Source: Actinobacillus equuli
GTDB taxonomy: Bacteria > Pseudomonadota > Gammaproteobacteria > Enterobacterales > Pasteurellaceae
Direction: 5' to 3'
Length of the DNA stretch: 64,000 nt
Assembly (NCBI RefSeq): GCF_900636745.1
Contig: NZ_LR134310.1
Span: 186,001 to 250,000 of the forward strand
Part shown: piece after piece, positions 18,878 through 27,154 of the stretch
Position numbering within the stretch: the stretch's first letter is position 1
How the letters are laid out: each line of letters opens with the position of its first letter
Program-made: the position numbers and the translations under genes
The notes under the pieces: model-generated
What the model was told of the DNA's origin: nothing
Databases searched by the model: none
Seen by the model: only the letters and a program-made list of their open reading frames with translations

Positions 18878-20077
18878 ATGAAGATAACCCAACAAAATAA
18901 GCGAACAGAACATGGATTACTCTTTTTTGGTAATCAACATGAAACTGTACCGACACGTTTATTGCATGATCCTTATTTAACACCTAGAGCAAAATTTGCC
19001 TGGCAACTGATTAAATGCAATGCGCGAGAATTTCAAAGCGGACTCTTCCCGTCTTATGACGTATTAGGAAAATTATTATCAGATAAACCTTATACAGAGA
19101 GCCGATTATCTGAAAAAGCGATTACACAAACGCTTTATCTTTTACGTTTAACTCGTTGGCTTACGTTATGTGAAACTGTAAGGAACGAGAAAGGTTATGT
19201 AATGGGTAATGTTTACCTATTGCACGATGAACCAATTCCTATTTTAGATGCAATTCAATTAAATGATGAATATTTAACGTTTTTGGAAAAATGTGCTAAC
19301 CATCATGACGGGCTTGTAAATAGTGTAGCTAATCATATTATTGAACATTTACTTTCTGATAAAACGCAATGGCACTATGTATCGCATCTCGAAAGTATGC
19401 AAGTTCGCTATCGTGAATATCAACAACGTATAGCACAAATACCTCAAGACTCGTCTTTACCAAAAAAAGAACTGCAAAATCTTCAACAAAATATCCTAAC
19501 TTCCAATATGGAAGTCAGGGATAAAAATGTGGAAGTCAGGGAAAAATCAGCTAAAAACCTAACTTCCAATATGGAAGTCAGGGATAAAAATGAGGCTAAC
19601 TCATTGATTTTAGACTCTCTTCCATTAGGGAAGTCAGGAAAACAGTACAGTACTAGTACTTTATATATTAATAAGTACTGTACTGGAAATGCAGAAGAAT
19701 TAATTTGGCCAGCAGAAATCTCGCTTTCTACGGTAGAAAAAAACATGGCTGCTAAAGCGATGAATGGATTAGATTTAGGCTTATGTCGAGCTATCTTGCT
19801 AGAAGCCCAACAACGCATTATTCAAAAACAAGATGTAAAAAAACCTAGTGGGTATTTGTACACCTTGATACAGAAAGCACATCAAGGCAACTTTAAACCC
19901 TATTATTTTGAGCTTGGGCAACAAGTATCAAATAAACCGATCTCTGTAAAACCAGTATCCATAGCAAATAAATCAAATGCGATTGGAACAACGCAAGAGA
20001 AAAAAATCTCTCCAATGGAGCGAGAAAGATTAGTCAAACAGATGAAACAGCTACGGATGCAACTTTGCCCCAATTAA
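18878..20077 (+). CDS. STY4528-like replication protein
   Basis: 399 residues. The N-terminal part (GLLFFGNQHETVPTRLLHDPYLTPRAKFAWQLI) matches the STY4528 pathogenicity-island replication family and looks like a winged-helix initiator domain. A low-complexity linker at about residues 205-270 repeats LTSNMEVRDKN twice. At DNA level this linker holds phased repeats and a large inverted repeat (see separate entries), so the gene may contain its own origin. It is preceded by a 150-base gap with no clear signal other than TTGGCTGGAG before the ATG. Confidence 0.75.
   Translation: MKITQQNKRTEHGLLFFGNQHETVPTRLLHDPYLTPRAKFAWQLIKCNAREFQSGLFPSYDVLGKLLSDKPYTESRLSEKAITQTLYLLRLTRWLTLCETVRNEKGYVMGNVYLLHDEPIPILDAIQLNDEYLTFLEKCANHHDGLVNSVANHIIEHLLSDKTQWHYVSHLESMQVRYREYQQRIAQIPQDSSLPKKELQNLQQNILTSNMEVRDKNVEVREKSAKNLTSNMEVRDKNEANSLILDSLPLGKSGKQYSTSTLYINKYCTGNAEELIWPAEISLSTVEKNMAAKAMNGLDLGLCRAILLEAQQRIIQKQDVKKPSGYLYTLIQKAHQGNFKPYYFELGQQVSNKPISVKPVSIANKSNAIGTTQEKKISPMERERLVKQMKQLRMQLCPN
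19495..19638 (+). repeat. iteron-like array inside the Rep gene
   Basis: GGAAGTCAGG starts at 19510, 19531, 19573 and 19629. The spacings of 21 and 42 bases are two and four helical turns. The copies at 19510 and 19573 are the right arms of dyads (CCTAACTTCC AATAT GGAAGTCAGG), and the last has a shorter dyad CTTCCATTAGGGAAG. Such phased repeats are typical initiator-binding sites. Confidence 0.6.
19643..19685. repeat. 12-bp perfect inverted repeat with AT-rich centre
   Basis: CAGTACAGTACT (19643-19654) and AGTACTGTACTG (19674-19685) flank 19 bases that are nearly all A and T. It lies directly after the iteron-like repeats and inside the coding frame. It is suitable as a melting or cruciform site of an origin. 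Confidence 0.65.
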
Positions 20078-20158
20078 TACTGAACAAAAAACAATCAGTG
20101 AAGAGGGGCTCTTCAAAGCACAAAATTTAAACAGAAATAATCTATAGGAGTATTAACT

Positions 20159-20917
20159 ATGACGACTACACCTGAATCTCAACTTGGTCCGTTACGTAGT
20201 GAGATTAAATTTACCTTACATACCCAATATGCGCATAAATTATGGACAGGTCGAAATTCTACGAAAGACGAGAATGGTAAAATTACTCAATCATCTATTT
20301 TGAGTATGCCAAATGCTTTAAAACTAATTGGGCAGATCCAGCAAGATGCTGCTCAAGATGATCCTTATGCTGATGATTATTTATTACGATTTGAAGAAAA
20401 GGTACTAACTTACCGTCAAGAAATGCAGCAATTAGTGGATAAGCTAGTAGGGATTTATGCGGATAGACTACCAGAAAGTATTGAGTTTGAGCGTTGCACT
20501 AATGTATCACCTATTTCTTACCCAATTTATGTCAATTCTCAATTAGGCTATCAATTACTGTATCTTTTAGGTGACTTCGATAATTTAGCTCGAGTAACCA
20601 TGACTGCCGCACATATTGCGTTACTTACTCGTTCAGATGCACAAGAATGGCTAGAAGCAGGAGCTGTCCTAATTCGTAGATGTTTTGGCGTAATTGAAAA
20701 CTACAAACATTCTGGTATCACTCGTAAAGATGCGCAAGAAAATAATGCACGTTATCAAGCTGCAATTAAACGAATGGGATATGAAGTACCAGATTATGTG
20801 ATTACCGGTGAGCGACGTGCGGACTATGCTCCTTTCATTCGTCATAATTCTCTATTAGGCGATGAGAATGAACAAGCCGTTGAGAGCCATGTTACAGCAA
20901 GTACAAAACAGGAATAA
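20159..20917 (+). CDS. ICE protein, TIGR03761/DUF1845-like (PFL_4669 family)
   Basis: 252 residues, cytoplasmic, beginning with a short linker followed by FTLHTQYAHKLWTGRN, the family's usual opening. It ends in an acidic tail. The function of the family is not established; it occurs in the replication/maintenance segment of PFGI-1-class elements next to DUF3158 and ssb, as here. GGAGTATTAACT precedes the ATG. Confidence 0.75.
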   Translation: MTTTPESQLGPLRSEIKFTLHTQYAHKLWTGRNSTKDENGKITQSSILSMPNALKLIGQIQQDAAQDDPYADDYLLRFEEKVLTYRQEMQQLVDKLVGIYADRLPESIEFERCTNVSPISYPIYVNSQLGYQLLYLLGDFDNLARVTMTAAHIALLTRSDAQEWLEAGAVLIRRCFGVIENYKHSGITRKDAQENNARYQAAIKRMGYEVPDYVITGERRADYAPFIRHNSLLGDENEQAVESHVTASTKQE

Positions 20918-20932
20918 GGAATAGGTTGTTTT

Positions 20933-21400
20933 ATGGGATTAATTTCTGAAGACATGTATCGTGAACTTGCAAAAAAAGCTGATGTAAATAATGTACTGAA
21001 ACAACTATTTAGTCATTTAGAGACTGAGGCAGATTATCAAATTTTATTTGAGCAAGTTCATCAAGCACGTACAGCTTTTATGGATTATCAGTTAGAAATG
21101 GTTCAGCGAGTGAGAGCGAGTGAATTACAACATTTACCCATTTTTATGATCAAAGATAAATCCTCATCATCAGGTGGGACATTTTTACGCTGGCGCAGTA
21201 TGCATCATACCGGTACAGGTGAAACCGTTTGGCAACCATTACTAACTGATAGTCATGTGCCAGAATCTTTACGTAATCAGCTTGTCGCAGTGGAAAAAGA
21301 TCGTATTTTAGTCAATATGCAGATTTCTATCTTCAATTATATTCTGCGACAGTTGTCAGAATGTGCATCTAAAATTGAAAAAGTGGAAAACGCCCTGTGA
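20933..21400 (+). CDS. DUF3158-family protein
   Basis: 155 residues, cytoplasmic. The segment GGTFLRWRSMHHTGTGETVW is characteristic of DUF3158 proteins of ICEs. It starts 15 bases after the upstream gene and is probably co-transcribed with it. No function is known; the constant pairing with ssb and topB suggests DNA processing. Confidence 0.7.
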   Translation: MGLISEDMYRELAKKADVNNVLKQLFSHLETEADYQILFEQVHQARTAFMDYQLEMVQRVRASELQHLPIFMIKDKSSSSGGTFLRWRSMHHTGTGETVWQPLLTDSHVPESLRNQLVAVEKDRILVNMQISIFNYILRQLSECASKIEKVENAL

Positions 21401-21500
21401 TGTAATCTCTGAAAAATTAGGTATGTAAAGCCTGAAAAAGTTAGGTATGTAATCCCTGCATTAAAAGGCCTTTTAAAGGTAAGGGGACAAGCCCCTTACC
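21401..21500 (+). repeat. short direct repeat and hairpin after DUF3158 gene
   Basis: TTAGGTATGTAA occurs twice about 26 bases apart (21417 and 21443 region), each after a TGAAAAA string. A hairpin follows: GGTAAGGGG / CCCCTTACC at 21476-21500. The hairpin has no T run, so it may be a processing or regulatory site rather than a terminator. Confidence 0.4.
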
Positions 21501-21535
21501 TTAACGAAGAAAATACCTTTCTTATTGAGGAGTAT

Positions 21536-21640
21536 ATGATTGTAAATGTGAAAATGATATTTAGTGTCGAAGTAGATGGTGAAGCCTTTATTCAACATCA
21601 TCTGCTAAAAATTCATTCCAATGAGATTTTAATTAAATGA
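21536..21640 (+). CDS. 34-residue small protein candidate
   Basis: ATG at 21536 is preceded by TTGAGGAG at ideal spacing. The frame reads MIVNVKMIFSVEVDGE and continues to a TGA at 21640. It sits between the DUF3158 gene and ssb. The strong RBS is the main argument for translation; it could also be a leader peptide for ssb. Confidence 0.4.
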   Translation: MIVNVKMIFSVEVDGEAFIQHHLLKIHSNEILIK

Positions 21641-21702
21641 TTTTTTCTTGAGTTGAATCGAGTCTAATAGACCTAACTTAATTCTTTAAAGGAGTAAATA
21701 AG

Positions 21703-22137
21703 ATGGCTGGTATCAATAAAGTCATTATTGTTGGGCATCTCGGCAATGAACCTGAAATGCGAACTATGCCGAATGGTGAAGCAGTTGCAAATATCAGTGT
21801 TGCAACAAGTGAAAGCTGGACGGATAAAACGACCGGAGAACGTCGTGAAGTAACAGAATGGCATCGAATTGTATTCTATCGCCGTCAAGCAGAAGTAGTT
21901 GGTCAATATCTCCACAAGGGTTCACAAGTATATGTAGAAGGCCGTCTACGCACACGTAAATGGCAAGATCAGAATGGTCAAGATCGTTATACGACCGAAA
22001 TTCAAGGTGATATATTACAAATGCTAGGTGGACGTAATAATGGAACTTCTCCTGCTCCAACACAAAATCAACCGACTAATGCAGTTAATCAAACGGAGCC
22101 TCCGATAAATAACTTTGATGACGATATTCCGTTCTGA
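21703..22137 (+). CDS. ssb: single-stranded DNA-binding protein
   Basis: 144 residues, start [21 protein letters not shown]. The OB-fold occupies about 1-110 ([35 protein letters not shown]). A Pro/Asn-rich linker leads to the acidic tip DDDIPF, which recruits host repair and replication proteins. This is the element's own SSB for transfer and replication intermediates. AAAGGAG is placed 8 bases before the ATG. Confidence 0.95.
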   Translation: MAGINKVIIVGHLGNEPEMRTMPNGEAVANISVATSESWTDKTTGERREVTEWHRIVFYRRQAEVVGQYLHKGSQVYVEGRLRTRKWQDQNGQDRYTTEIQGDILQMLGGRNNGTSPAPTQNQPTNAVNQTEPPINNFDDDIPF

Positions 22138-22255
22138 ATTCCATATATATAAAATATGTAAAAATAGATTACAAAACTAGCTTTACGTTGGTCCAGCGTA
22201 ATTAAATAAGTGGACACCATCCTAAACTATCTTCTATATCTCATTGCATCTGGAA

Positions 22256-22900
22256 TTAATCTTGCCCAAATAGAGGTTTATAAAGATTTTTCTCTTGGAG
22301 TAAATTCTCTAGTTCTAAATTTAATTCAGTCAAATCATAAAAAGATGAAGGTGAAATACCGGCATGTTTAGCTAATAAGATCGCATTTTTTTCGTTATAA
22401 ACATATACTGGAAATTGTTTTACTCCATTAGCAAGCAACCATATTGTTCTTGTAATACCGTTAATAAATGAGCACCATGTAACTTGTTCCTCTGAATACC
22501 CTACTAATTTTTTAAACCATAAAAAAGATTTTTCGTAAATTGGAGTACTCTTGATATATTCCGTACAACTTACGTCTGCTAATGGGACGGGATTTGTTCG
22601 TCCAATTCGAAATGCTCTTTCTGCATGGTGAAATTTGTTATCGTTTCTCCATTCTCGTTCACTTCCTGAACTAAGATGAATATCCTGTAGGTATGGTGCA
22701 TTTTTCCACATAGCTAAAAACTTTGTATCTTGAACAAATACTATTTTTTTAACTTCATCGCTAGATGAATGATAAATAGGATGTTGCATATATACTTTGC
22801 AATTATCCTTAGTTGATAATTCAAAAAGTAAATGGTTTTGTAATGTATATTCAGGCTGTTCAATAAAAATAGCATGGTGTGGAAATTTCATTAATTCCAT
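22256..22900 (-). CDS. probable plasmid fertility inhibition factor (FiwA/FipA-like)
   Basis: 214 residues, no signal peptide. The motif FRIGRTNPVPLADVSC and the stretch GITRTIWLLANGVKQFPV resemble, from memory, the plasmid fertility inhibition factor family (FiwA of RP4, FipA of pKM101), which blocks transfer of co-resident conjugative plasmids. It is transcribed against the surrounding genes with its own spacing on both sides, as expected for an inserted single-gene cassette. Family assignment needs a profile search. Confidence 0.5.
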   Translation of the reverse strand: MELMKFPHHAIFIEQPEYTLQNHLLFELSTKDNCKVYMQHPIYHSSSDEVKKIVFVQDTKFLAMWKNAPYLQDIHLSSGSEREWRNDNKFHHAERAFRIGRTNPVPLADVSCTEYIKSTPIYEKSFLWFKKLVGYSEEQVTWCSFINGITRTIWLLANGVKQFPVYVYNEKNAILLAKHAGISPSSFYDLTELNLELENLLQEKNLYKPLFGQD

Positions 22901-23064
22901 TAATTAAATCCTTTCTGTGAATTGAAAAAGTATTTATGGCTATTAAATAATCTACAAAACCAATATAGCATTTTTTTATCTTTATACTCAAAATGGTTTC
23001 GAGTAGATTTTAATCAGACTTTAGCCAAAAATGAATACTAACCAACTATTTTAAGGAGAACTAC

Positions 23065-23562
23065 ATGCGTTATTCTAAATTTTCTCTACTTTTAGTAGCT
23101 TCAACCATACTTATTACAGGTTGTGCAGAACTTAGTGCCATTAACACAAAGGTAGGTGAAATTGCCGGAGAAATTAATCAACGTGTTTATGGGGCAAACT
23201 CTAGCAATACGACCGTAAATCATAATGGGGTGACTATTCACAATAAAGATGGGAGTCTTACTTCTCGCCAAAATATTGACCAACTCTTTATTAAAGTAAG
23301 ACGTGAGTTTGGGTTTAGACCTATAGAATCTGATAGTCGAGCAGGAAAAGTTTATCATACAGTACCTGGTACACTTTATCATGTTTCAGGCTTTTTCGGG
23401 CATGATGAAGATTCTCGTGGTATTTCGTTAGGTGATAACTACCTTGAGGTGATTCTTGAGAAAACCGGAAGTAATACCGTCAGTGTGAGCTGGGAAATAT
23501 CAGGGAGTGAAGCCTGGATTAGACGAGCTGAATCACGCTTAACTAAAGTCATAAAAAATTAG
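23065..23562 (+). CDS. lipoprotein of unknown function
   Basis: 165 residues with a lipoprotein signal: SLLLVASTILITGC, modified Cys at residue 20. The mature part is mostly predicted beta (LYHVSGFFGHDEDSRGISLGDNYLEVILEKTG). TTTTAAGGAGAAC precedes the ATG and a strong terminator follows, so it is monocistronic. It may be an accessory surface protein or a BamC-type fold, but there is no firm assignment. Confidence 0.6.
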   Translation: MRYSKFSLLLVASTILITGCAELSAINTKVGEIAGEINQRVYGANSSNTTVNHNGVTIHNKDGSLTSRQNIDQLFIKVRREFGFRPIESDSRAGKVYHTVPGTLYHVSGFFGHDEDSRGISLGDNYLEVILEKTGSNTVSVSWEISGSEAWIRRAESRLTKVIKN

Positions 23563-23591
23563 TAATTTCATTAAAACACTCCTAGAGAATT

Positions 23592-23620
23592 ATCCCAGCT
23601 ATATTGCTGGGATTTTTTTA
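23592..23620 (+). terminator. terminator after the lipoprotein gene
   Basis: ATCCCAGC TATATT GCTGGGAT followed by TTTTTTT. Confidence 0.88.
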
Positions 23621-23714
23621 TCAAACTCGCTTTTTTCTCAAGAGATTAAGTTATTGAGAATAGTCTCCTCCTTGTTTGTAATACTCCAATAATCAGTCAT
23701 CTATTGGAGATAAT

Positions 23715-25757
23715 ATGAAACTCTTTCTTTGTGAAAAACCCTCTCAAGGTAATGATATTGCTAAAGTACTCGGTGCAACTACACGTGGTGACGGCTGCTT
23801 ATTTACTGCTGATAAACAAATCTGCGTGACTTGGGGGATAGGTCATTTAGTAGAACAATTCCAGCCTGAAGAATATGACCCCTCTTTCAAACGTTGGTCA
23901 TTTGAAACCCTACCTATTATTCCAGGTGAGTGGAAGTTATCACCTAAGAAAGAAACAAAAAAACAATATAATATCGTTATGGCTTTGATCAAAAAAGCAA
24001 GTTCAATAGTTATTTCTACAGATGCTGATCGTGAAGGCGAAATGATAGCAAGAGAATTACTTGATATTGCAAAATTTAACGGACAAGTATTGCGTTTATG
24101 GTTATCGGCATTGGATGATACTAGTATTCGTAAAGCATTATCGGTACTGAAATCAGGAAAAGAGACGGAACCATTATATTATGCTGGGATTGGTCGTAGT
24201 CGTTCTGACTGGCTTATTGGCATGAATTTTTCGCGTCTATTTACGTTATTAGCACAGCAGCAAGGTTATCAAGGTCCCCCTTTAAGCGTGGGGCGAGTGC
24301 AAAGCCCAACTCTTGCAATGGTTGTAAACCGAGATCGCGAAATTGCAAATTTTATTCCTAAATCACATTTTGCATTAATAATACAGTTACAGACGCAACA
24401 AAATCAGTCTTTCCTAGCAAAATATATTGTCCCAGAAAATTATTTAGACACTGATGGACTTTGTTTAAATGGACAGTTTATACAACAAATTAGTGCTGAT
24501 ATTCAACGTCTCCAAGCTGCTACAGTAACATCCGTAGAGACAAAGCGTGATAAAAATGCAGCGCCGCTATTATTTGCTTTAAGTGATTTACAATCAGAAT
24601 GTAACCGTTTATTTGGTATGGGAGCACAACAGGTTTTAGATATTGCTCAGTCACTATATGAAAAGCATAAAGCAACAACCTATCCTAGAACTGATTGCGG
24701 TTATTTACCTGAATCTCAATTTACAGAAGTACCTCGGGTTTTATCCAGTATAGTGAAAGCGAATCCCAATTGGCAAAAAATTGTTCCACTCTTAAACTTA
24801 TCTCAAAAATCACGAGCATGGAATGATAAAAAAATTACCGCTCACCACGGTATTATTCCAACGATGAGCACAGTGAATTTAAACGCAATGAATGAAAGTG
24901 AACTAAAAGTGTATGATTTAATTTGTCGTCGTTATTTAGCACAATTTTTGCCATTCTTTGAAGTGGATAAAACAGTTATTCACTTGCAAAGTGGACAACA
25001 TTTATTGCTAGCTAAAGGAAATCATGTGATTACAGCAGGTTGGAAAGTTTTATTTGGAAATACAGATGAATCTGAGTATGACAACGATAACCAAGGACTT
25101 CCAGCATTAAGTACAAATCAAGTTTGCCAAATTATATCAAGCGAAGTTAAAGCCTTAAAAACCACGCCTCCGTCACATTATACAGAAGGTACATTATTGA
25201 GTGCGATGAAAAATGCAGCGCGGTTTGTTACAGATGAACGACTAAAACAACGTTTACGAGAAACCGAAGGTCTAGGTACAGAAGCAACTCGTGCCGGCCT
25301 TATTCAAGGTCTTATTGATAAAGGCTTCCTGAAAAAGAAAGGGAAGCAAATTCTAGCCACAGAACAGGCAAATGCTTTAATTGATAGTTTGCCTGATTTA
25401 TTGAAAAATCCGGGACTTACTGCGCTTTGGGAACAAGCACTTAATCAAATTGCAGAAGGTTCAATGACACTTTTAGATTTTATGAAGAAGCAAGAAGACT
25501 TTATTCGTATGTTGATGAATAATTGTCTCAAACAAGGAATAAATCTGGGTAAGATTGAAATTCGAAAATGCCCACTTTGTGGTAAGCCAATGCGAAAAAT
25601 TCAGCATACTAAGGGGACTTTTTGGGGATGTTCAGGTTATCCTGAATGTCAGCACAAAGAACCAGATAAAAAATCAGCAACATCCTCAAAATCGAAGAAA
25701 TCATCTTCGGTCAATGTAACTGAACAAATTGCTAATTTGCGTAGTCTCATTAAGTAA
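23715..25757 (+). CDS. topB: DNA topoisomerase III
   Basis: 680 residues. TOPRIM domain at the N-terminus (FLCEKPSQGNDIAKVLG; STDADREGEMIARELL near residue 100). The catalytic Tyr is in TTYPRTDCGYLPE near residue 323, and GLGTEATRAGLI follows near 520. A C-terminal zinc finger has CPLCGKPM and CSGYPEC. It decatenates DNA using single-strand passage and is standard in the replication module of this ICE class. About 0.85 kb of gene-free DNA follows. Confidence 0.95.
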   Translation: MKLFLCEKPSQGNDIAKVLGATTRGDGCLFTADKQICVTWGIGHLVEQFQPEEYDPSFKRWSFETLPIIPGEWKLSPKKETKKQYNIVMALIKKASSIVISTDADREGEMIARELLDIAKFNGQVLRLWLSALDDTSIRKALSVLKSGKETEPLYYAGIGRSRSDWLIGMNFSRLFTLLAQQQGYQGPPLSVGRVQSPTLAMVVNRDREIANFIPKSHFALIIQLQTQQNQSFLAKYIVPENYLDTDGLCLNGQFIQQISADIQRLQAATVTSVETKRDKNAAPLLFALSDLQSECNRLFGMGAQQVLDIAQSLYEKHKATTYPRTDCGYLPESQFTEVPRVLSSIVKANPNWQKIVPLLNLSQKSRAWNDKKITAHHGIIPTMSTVNLNAMNESELKVYDLICRRYLAQFLPFFEVDKTVIHLQSGQHLLLAKGNHVITAGWKVLFGNTDESEYDNDNQGLPALSTNQVCQIISSEVKALKTTPPSHYTEGTLLSAMKNAARFVTDERLKQRLRETEGLGTEATRAGLIQGLIDKGFLKKKGKQILATEQANALIDSLPDLLKNPGLTALWEQALNQIAEGSMTLLDFMKKQEDFIRMLMNNCLKQGINLGKIEIRKCPLCGKPMRKIQHTKGTFWGCSGYPECQHKEPDKKSATSSKSKKSSSVNVTEQIANLRSLIK

Positions 25758-25869
25758 AAATTAGTTATGTAACTATTAAAACATGTATTACCACTAAAAA
25801 TAAAATAATTATTAGGGTATTAACATATTAAAATGGCATGGAAGTAATATAATAATAGTGATACCATAA

Positions 25870-26325
25870 TAAGCATAAAGAGCCGTTTGTGAATTGTCGG
25901 TTATCAATTCACAACACTAGCCGAAATGTCTCCCAGCATTCTGAGAGGGAACTCTGTGATTTTACAGGAATGCCACCTAAACACTGGATAGAACTCTTAT
26001 ACTATCCCATCTGGTCAGCCTCGCCATTGTAACGTCCTAAGTATATTTACAGAATAAGTGTAATTATGACGTTGCAATGGCTTGCTACTTATTCTTTTCC
26101 TGCGCCCACAGGTGAATAAAGGGTGCCCTTTGTGTCCTTGCGATGCCAAAGATTTACCGATTAAAGGCCACTAAGTAATCGGATAATTTGCAAAGAAAAT
26201 AAAAGCACGTAACGAAGGTGACGTTATTTTCTAACGTAATTTATATTGGTCTACCTGTATATGATTTTATTCATTCTATATAGCCCCTCATTATAAGTTC
26301 TATCTTGTTGAGGGGCTTTCCTTTT
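25870..26325 (+). ncRNA. candidate structured non-coding region ending in a terminator
   Basis: There is no plausible gene between topB and 26394. Visible stems: TTGTGAATTG / CAATTCACAA (25887-25914); the third copy of the conserved leader motif (25920-25982); GGATAG / CTATCC (25985-26007); a 14-bp stem GCCATTGTAACGTC (26023-26036) with 26068-26081, one G-U; CCGATTA / TAATCGG (26157-26182); ACGTTA / TAACGT (26221-26237). It ends with the terminator stem AGCCCCTCA / TGAGGGGCT (26282-26317). It could be a structured RNA, or DNA acting as transfer or single-strand origin. Confidence 0.45.
25920..25982 (+). repeat. diverged third copy of the distal half of the 146-bp leader repeat
   Basis: It aligns with the last 63 bases of the two perfect copies (ATGTC to GCCACCTAAAC) with about six substitutions. 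Stem GCATTC / GAATGC is unchanged; the internal stem CTGTG / TACAG pairs here where the other copies have CTGTA / TGCAG, so both differing pairs remain paired. Confidence 0.75.
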
Positions 26326-26327
26326 TG
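26282..26327 (+). terminator. terminator upstream of operon A
   Basis: AGCCCCTCA (26282-26290) pairs with TGAGGGGCT (26309-26317), followed by TTCCTTTTT. Confidence 0.85.
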
Positions 26328-26393
26328 CAATTCTCGGAAACGTAAATTTAATTAGCTGTTTTTTTACCAAAACAAATTCAGTAAATTGAACTC

Positions 26394-26539
26394 ATTAAGT
26401 CGCTGGGAACAGCTCTTAAAAAAGTCGCAAGAACTCTTGAGAAGCGACGGTTACCCTTGAGGTAAAGGAGTTCAATGCCAAAATGTCTTCCAGCATTCTG
26501 AAAGGAAACACTGTAATTTTGCAGGAATGCCACCTAAAC
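26394..26539 (+). repeat. 146-bp perfect leader repeat, copy A (heads early operon A)
   Basis: Base-for-base identical to 49967-50112 by direct reading. It contains GTCGC / GCGAC enclosing a smaller stem, then TTACC CTTGA GGTAA, then AAAGGAG and an ATG (26474) opening an 8-codon frame (MPKCLPAF, TGA), then the GCATTC / GAATGC element. TAAATT 12 bases before the aligned TTAAGTCG could be a -10 (TATATT in copy B); no good -35 is visible in either. Confidence 0.85.
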
Positions 26540-26552
26540 AGCATATCAATTT

Positions 26553-26622
26553 ACCCTAGCGGGGAACGTTTTTCCCGTGTTGGGCAAGGATGTTTCTCCG
26601 CTTTTTTATCTTTGGAGAAACA
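26553..26622 (+). promoter_or_regulatory. two-hairpin leader of the DUF3577 gene
   Basis: Hairpin I has an apical GGGGAA / TTCCC arrangement (about 26553-26584). Hairpin II is a perfect 9-bp stem TGTTTCTCC (26591-26599) with GGAGAAACA (26614-26622); it buries the ribosome-binding GGAG in front of the ATG at 26627. The loop is T-rich. Confidence 0.75.
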
Positions 26623-26626
26623 AACT

Positions 26627-27076
26627 ATGACTACTCAAACTTCTACTCAACAAGCAAATAACTATTTCGATCTTCATACTCATGGCTTAGGCTATTTAAG
26701 CCGTATTCGTGATGTTGATCCGAAGAAAGGAAATTCATTTATCGCTTGTCAAATTGCTGCATTAGCTGGTTCGAGTGATAAGCCCGAATATCGCTATTTT
26801 GATGTTAATGTCGTAGGTCATGAAGCCGAAAGACTCATCAAAAAATGCGAAAATGCGGTTAATGCAAAGAAAAAAGTTCTCATTTCTTTTGTTATTGCTG
26901 ATTTATGGACTGATATATTTACTTATTCAACTGATAGTAAATTCCATAAAAAAGGTGATACTGGTGTGAGTCTCAAAGGCCGTTTAATTCGCATTAAGAT
27001 GATTAAAATCGATGGTGAATTAAAATACCAAGAACAACCAAAACAAAATAAACAAGAAACTTTAGATGCAGAATAA
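26627..27076 (+). CDS. DUF3577 / STY4534-family ICE protein
   Basis: 149 residues, MTTQTSTQQANNYFDLHTHGLGYLSRIRDV, typical of DUF3577 proteins of conjugative elements. Cytoplasmic, with a mixed fold and a Lys-rich tail; an OB-like ssDNA role is possible but unproven. An in-frame ATG at 26483 lies inside the conserved leader repeat and lacks an RBS, so I place the start at 26627 after TTTGGAGAAAC. It is the first gene of early operon A. Confidence 0.78.
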   Translation: MTTQTSTQQANNYFDLHTHGLGYLSRIRDVDPKKGNSFIACQIAALAGSSDKPEYRYFDVNVVGHEAERLIKKCENAVNAKKKVLISFVIADLWTDIFTYSTDSKFHKKGDTGVSLKGRLIRIKMIKIDGELKYQEQPKQNKQETLDAE

Positions 27077-27080
27077 ACCT

Positions 27081-27118
27081 AAGACCAACAATCTTTGTTG
27101 GTCTTTCTCATTTTAACA
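27081..27118 (+). terminator. terminator-like hairpin after the DUF3577 gene
   Basis: AAGACCAAC / GTTGGTCTT with a 7-base loop followed by TCATTTT. It probably attenuates, because the operon continues 40 bases later. Confidence 0.7.
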
Positions 27119-27154
27119 AAAACTAATAGGGAATAAGTTATAGGAGAATTTACA

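Noticed and set aside
26483-26626. In-frame 48-codon extension of the DUF3577 protein
   Set aside because: It lies in the conserved leader repeat and the two leader hairpins, the ATG lacks an RBS, and family members start near MTTQ at 26627. The conserved frame is instead reported as a finding.
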